A stretch of DNA of 62,404 bases from Sva-25 sp037385685. GTDB lineage: Bacteria > Pseudomonadota > Gammaproteobacteria > Chromatiales > Chromatiaceae. Positions 59,597 to 62,404 of the stretch are shown here, one piece after another. A program made the translations under genes and the position numbers. Below the pieces are notes generated by a model. The model ran no database searches. It saw nothing but the letters and a program-made list of their open reading frames with translations, and had not been told where the DNA came from. The number at the start of each line of letters is the position of its first letter. Position 1 is the first letter of the stretch. The stretch covers positions 1-62,404 of the forward strand of contig JARRMW010000010.1 in assembly GCA_037385685.1 (NCBI GenBank), written 5' to 3'.

Positions 59597-60882
59597 ACAG
59601 GATACGCATCGCCAATGGACGGCTGTTCGACCCTGCAAGCGGCCTCGACATGACCGGTGATCTCTGCATCGCAGATGAAAAGATCGTTGGGGTCGGAATC
59701 GCGCCCGGGGACTTCGATGCAGACATCATCATCGATGCCCGGGACAAGCTCGTCATCCCGGGCTTGATTGACCTCAATGCCCGCCTGCGGGAACCCGGCC
59801 AGGAACACAAGGGGACGATCGTCTCGGAGTCAACTGCAGCAGCAAGCGGCGGAATCACGACCATCATCTGTCCGCCAGACACGACTCCCGTGATCGACAC
59901 ACCTGCCGATGCCGAACTGATACGCCGACGTGCCAAGCAAAGTGCGCACGCCAGGATTCTCTCGACAGGTGCACTCACCATGGGGCTAAACGGCGAACAG
60001 CTGACCGAGATGTCCTCACTGCAGGTGAGCGGCTGCATCGCCGTCAGCAATGCACGCAAGCCCATGCTGAACAATCTCGTCTATCGTCGCGCCATGGAAT
60101 ATGCGGCCACGTGGGATCTGCCGATTTTCGTGGTGCCCAACGACCATGCACTGGCAAACAGGGGATGCGCACACGAAGGGCGTGTTTCGAACCGGCTGGG
60201 TTTACCCGGAATTCCCGTTTCCGCAGAAACCGTCGCGGTTGCGACAACACTCGAACTCGCCCGGGAAACCGGAGCGCGTATCCATTTCCAGACACTCTCG
60301 AGTGCGCGATCCATCAGCATGATTCGTGACGCGCAACAACAGGGTATCCGGGTCACTGCAGATGTAGCCGCACACCAGCTACACCTGACCGAAATGGACA
60401 TCGACGGGTTCGATGGCAACTGTCACGTCCTTCCGCCGCTTCGGACATTGCAGGACCGCGACATCCTGCGTCAGGCCCTGTCAGATGGAACACTCAGCGC
60501 CATCTGCTCCTGTCACGAACCGCATGAACCTGATGCCAAGCTTGCACCCTTTCCTGCGACCGAGCCGGGCATTTCAGGGCTTGAGTCGCTCTTGCCGCTG
60601 ACACTGCGGCTGGTCGATGAGAACGTCATCAGCCTTCCAAGGGCAATAGAATTGCTGACGTCCGGACCTGCACAGATTGCAGGGCTTCCCTACAGCAAAC
60701 TGCACATCGGTTGCGAGGCAGATATCTGTATCCTCGATCCCGAAGCCAATTGGGAATTCAAGGCTTCGCAACTGGTCAGCAGCGGCCATAACACACCGTT
60801 TGACGGCTGGTTCTTCAAGGGAAAAGTCAGTCATACGCTCTTTGCCGGCCGCCTTACCTTTAGCCAGGGTGAAACAGCATGA
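59593..60882 (+). CDS. pyrC': Inactive dihydroorotase homologue (PyrC')
   Basis: The 429-residue amidohydrolase-fold protein aligns with type I dihydroorotase but lacks key residues. The DxHxH zinc motif reads DLNAR (Asn62, Arg64). The catalytic TDHAPH motif reads SCHEPH, so the aspartate is gone. Structural motifs such as VIPGLIDLNARLREPG, NDHALAN and SSGHNTPFDGWFFKGKV are kept. In Pseudomonas such a PyrC' is a required structural partner of PyrB rather than an enzyme. A separate active pyrC should exist elsewhere. It overlaps pyrB and the PyrK-like gene by 4 bp each. Confidence 0.88.
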   Translation: MNRIRIANGRLFDPASGLDMTGDLCIADEKIVGVGIAPGDFDADIIIDARDKLVIPGLIDLNARLREPGQEHKGTIVSESTAAASGGITTIICPPDTTPVIDTPADAELIRRRAKQSAHARILSTGALTMGLNGEQLTEMSSLQVSGCIAVSNARKPMLNNLVYRRAMEYAATWDLPIFVVPNDHALANRGCAHEGRVSNRLGLPGIPVSAETVAVATTLELARETGARIHFQTLSSARSISMIRDAQQQGIRVTADVAAHQLHLTEMDIDGFDGNCHVLPPLRTLQDRDILRQALSDGTLSAICSCHEPHEPDAKLAPFPATEPGISGLESLLPLTLRLVDENVISLPRAIELLTSGPAQIAGLPYSKLHIGCEADICILDPEANWEFKASQLVSSGHNTPFDGWFFKGKVSHTLFAGRLTFSQGETA

Positions 60883-61742
60883 GCACCAGCAGTCGTAATA
60901 CCATTTTTGTCGAGGACGCCCTGATTCTCTCCCATGAACAGTTTGAGGGAGAACAGTTCATCCTGCGTGTCATGGCACCGAAATGTGCCGCACATGCGGT
61001 CGCAGGCCAGTTCGCACACCTGCAGTGCGATCCGCAACGACCGATGCGACGTCCCATATCGATCATGCGCGTCTCCGCAAAGGAGGGGTGGGTCGATTTT
61101 CTCTACAAGCGGCTCGGCGAGGGCACCATTCTGCTGGCGAACAGAAAGCCCGGTGAAAGGATCAGCATGTTCGGTCCCATCGGCAAGCCCTTTACCGTCC
61201 AGCGTACCAGGCCCTTGCTGATCGGGGGCGGTGTCGGCATGCCACCAATGATCTTCCTGGCCGAGGAGCTCAGGAATCGCGGTGTCACCCCGTTTGTCAT
61301 CCTGGGATCGGAAGTCCCCTTTCCTTTCACACCGCGTCCGTCGCAACACATGCTCGACGGCCTGCCTCCGGATGTGATTGCCTGCATGCCCCTGCTCGAT
61401 GACTGGGGAATTCCATCCCGTCTCGCGTCACAACAGGAATTTGCAGGATGTCACAGGGGCTTTGTAACCGACCTGGCACGCAGCTGGCTGAAAACACTCT
61501 CGGAGAATGAGCTTGCCGAGATTTCGCTGCACGCCTGTGGCCCGCATCCGATGCTGGAGGCTGTCGTCACACTGGCAAGGGAGTTTGATCTTCCAGTCGA
61601 AGTATCGCTCGAGGAATTCATGGCGTGCGCTGTCGGTGGCTGTGCCGGCTGCGTTGTCGAGGTACAGGAAGAAAGCGGACCTGAGATGCGACGGGTCTGT
61701 GTCGACGGCCCGGTTTTCGACGGCTACCGCGTCTTCAGCTGA
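60879..61742 (+). CDS. PyrK-like dihydroorotate dehydrogenase electron-transfer subunit
   Basis: The 287-residue flavoprotein has an FAD-binding barrel (HLQCDPQRPMRRPISIMRV), a nucleotide-binding domain (PLLIGGGVGMPPMIFLAEEL, ACGPHPML), and a C-terminal [2Fe-2S] motif C-x4-C-x2-C (CAVGGCAGC) followed by a fourth cysteine in RRVCVDGP. That matches PyrK, which passes electrons from dihydroorotate dehydrogenase to NAD. Many gammaproteobacteria have only quinone-linked PyrD, so which partner it serves is open; no pyrD is in the window. It ends the plus-strand pyrimidine group. Confidence 0.85.
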   Translation: MSTSSRNTIFVEDALILSHEQFEGEQFILRVMAPKCAAHAVAGQFAHLQCDPQRPMRRPISIMRVSAKEGWVDFLYKRLGEGTILLANRKPGERISMFGPIGKPFTVQRTRPLLIGGGVGMPPMIFLAEELRNRGVTPFVILGSEVPFPFTPRPSQHMLDGLPPDVIACMPLLDDWGIPSRLASQQEFAGCHRGFVTDLARSWLKTLSENELAEISLHACGPHPMLEAVVTLAREFDLPVEVSLEEFMACAVGGCAGCVVEVQEESGPEMRRVCVDGPVFDGYRVFS

Positions 61743-61756
61743 GCGCTCTGTTCAGT

Positions 61757-61777
61757 AGCAGGCCTGTCCGGCCTGCT
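61757..61777. terminator. Hairpin between convergent pyrK-like and pilU genes
   Basis: AGCAGGCC-TGTCC-GGCCTGCT forms a perfect 8-bp GC-rich stem 15 bp after the PyrK-like stop and 8 bp before the pilU stop. No T-run follows on either side, so it is a weak candidate bidirectional terminator. Confidence 0.4.
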
Positions 61778-61784
61778 GCCGGCT

Positions 61785-62404
61785 TCAGCCGAAGAGACTC
61801 CTGGAATCCTCTTCTTCCTCAGAGATCTGGAAGTCGCCTTCCTCAATACCTTCCCCGTCACCTGACAGCTTGATATCGAGACGCACCTCGTTGGAGGAGT
61901 CCGCATAACGCAGGGCATCGTCATAGCTGATCTTGCCCTGCCTGTAGAGCTGTGCCAGCGCCATGTCGAACGTCACCATGCCGTGTTCGCCCGACCGCTT
62001 CATGACATCCTTGATTTCATGAATTTCGCCGCGGCGTATCAGATCGGCAACGAAGGGGGTATTCAGCAAGAGTTCGATCGCAGGGACCATGCGCGAACCG
62101 CCCGGTCGAGTGCCTGGTTGGCATTGTTCGAGTGCAGCGTCGCCATACAGAGATGACCTGTCTCCGCAAAGGTGATGGCATGCTCCATTGTTTCCCGTGA
62201 GCGAACCTCACCGATCAGAATGACATCCGGTGCCTGACGCAAACTGTTCTTCAGAGCCGTTTCGAAGGAGTCTGTGTCAATACCAACCTCACGCTGGTTG
62301 ACGATGGACTTGTCATGCTCATGAATATATTCGATCGGGTCCTCGACGGTCAGGATATGGGATGCGCTGTTACGGTTACGGTGGCCGATCATGGCCGCCT
62401 GTGT
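61785..62404 (-). pseudogene. pilU: pilU (twitching ATPase), broken by internal deletion and frameshift, partial at edge
   Basis: PilU is a PilT-like ATPase that aids pilus retraction. Two adjacent minus-strand frames match it. The upstream part runs in from the right edge (ATQAAMIGHRNR-like sequence, HILTVEDPIEYIHEH, QREVGIDTDSFETALKNSLRQAPDVILIGEVRSRETMEHAITFAETGHLCMATLHSNNANQALDR) and ends at a stop after unrelated codons. The downstream part, in another frame from about 62090, matches the PilU C-terminus (VPAIELLLNTPFVADLIRRGEIHEIKDVMKRSGEHGMVTFDMALAQLY, YDDALRYADSSNEVRLDIKL). About 40 residues normally found between the two, including the IINFFPEERR-type stretch, are absent at roughly 62085-62110. 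It could be a real deletion or an assembly error. Confidence 0.75.

Noticed and set aside
61785..62392. Two separate small genes at the right edge
   Set aside because: Both frames match consecutive parts of PilU on the same strand, so one broken gene is the simpler reading.

Overview
This 62.4 kb window is an ordinary-density bacterial chromosome segment of about 50 genes. The gene set and order point to a gammaproteobacterium. Evidence includes HrpA, SlyX, MltB, MltF, RNase T, PilU and a pilGHIJ-chpA block next to gshB-tonB-yqgE-ruvX-pyrR-pyrB-pyrC', an order shared with Pseudomonas. A Gly/Tyr-rich secreted protein resembling sulfur globule proteins, exported and cytoplasmic rhodaneses and an Atm1-type exporter suggest a sulfur-oxidising, perhaps Chromatiales-like lineage. 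That placement is inference. I see no rRNA, tRNA, CRISPR array, insertion sequence or prophage.

Layout. At 1-4.7 kb, all on the minus strand, are a partial type II secretion gspC and a tight scpA-scpB-rluB group headed by trpS. At 5.1-7.7 kb are the sulfur-globule-like protein with a perfect FNR/ANR-type box upstream, mlaA and the divergent rnt, and a rhodanese. At 7.7-13.0 kb is an overlapping minus-strand operon: Atm1-type ABC exporter, cca, a NarX-like kinase and a NarL-like regulator. At 13.1-18.5 kb are a stand-alone S24-type domain protein, then padR and an RND efflux pair under one promoter with a PadR-type palindrome. At 18.7-21.9 kb a periplasmic binding protein is followed at 4 bp by a CHASE-type hybrid kinase. 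At 21.9-34.8 kb lie rmuC, mtaB, mltB, a GldA/GldFG-like ABC system, mltF, and the overlapping typA-tadA-metallohydrolase operon. At 35.2-43.6 kb are an Xre/MbcA/ParS-like protein, a small unknown, slyX, ppk2, a gamma-glutamylcyclotransferase, a CxxC Rdx protein, hrpA and nadA.

At 43.6-54 kb is the twitching-motility chemosensory operon (pilG, pilH, pilI, pilJ, chpA, chpC-like), preceded on the same strand by two exported-protein genes, one a rhodanese. No pilK or chpB homologue lies within it. At 54.3-61.7 kb a plus-strand run carries gshB, a degenerate ApbE-like lipoprotein, tonB, yqgE, ruvX, pyrR, pyrB, a catalytically dead pyrC' and a PyrK-like flavoprotein. The right edge holds pilU with an internal deletion and frameshift.

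The genes fall into four themes. These are housekeeping RNA and chromosome maintenance, cell-envelope work (MlaA, MltB, MltF, TonB, RND, Gld-like ABC), signalling (NarXL-like, CHASE hybrid, Pil-Chp), and pyrimidine synthesis with its transcarbamoylase partner subunit. No single obviously new defence or biosynthetic system stands out. The better leads are the FNR-type box at the sulfur-globule-like gene, the binding-protein/CHASE-kinase pair, the cysteine-cluster NarX-like kinase, the two small-protein pairs at 35.2-36.1 kb and 52.8-54.0 kb, and the broken pilU.
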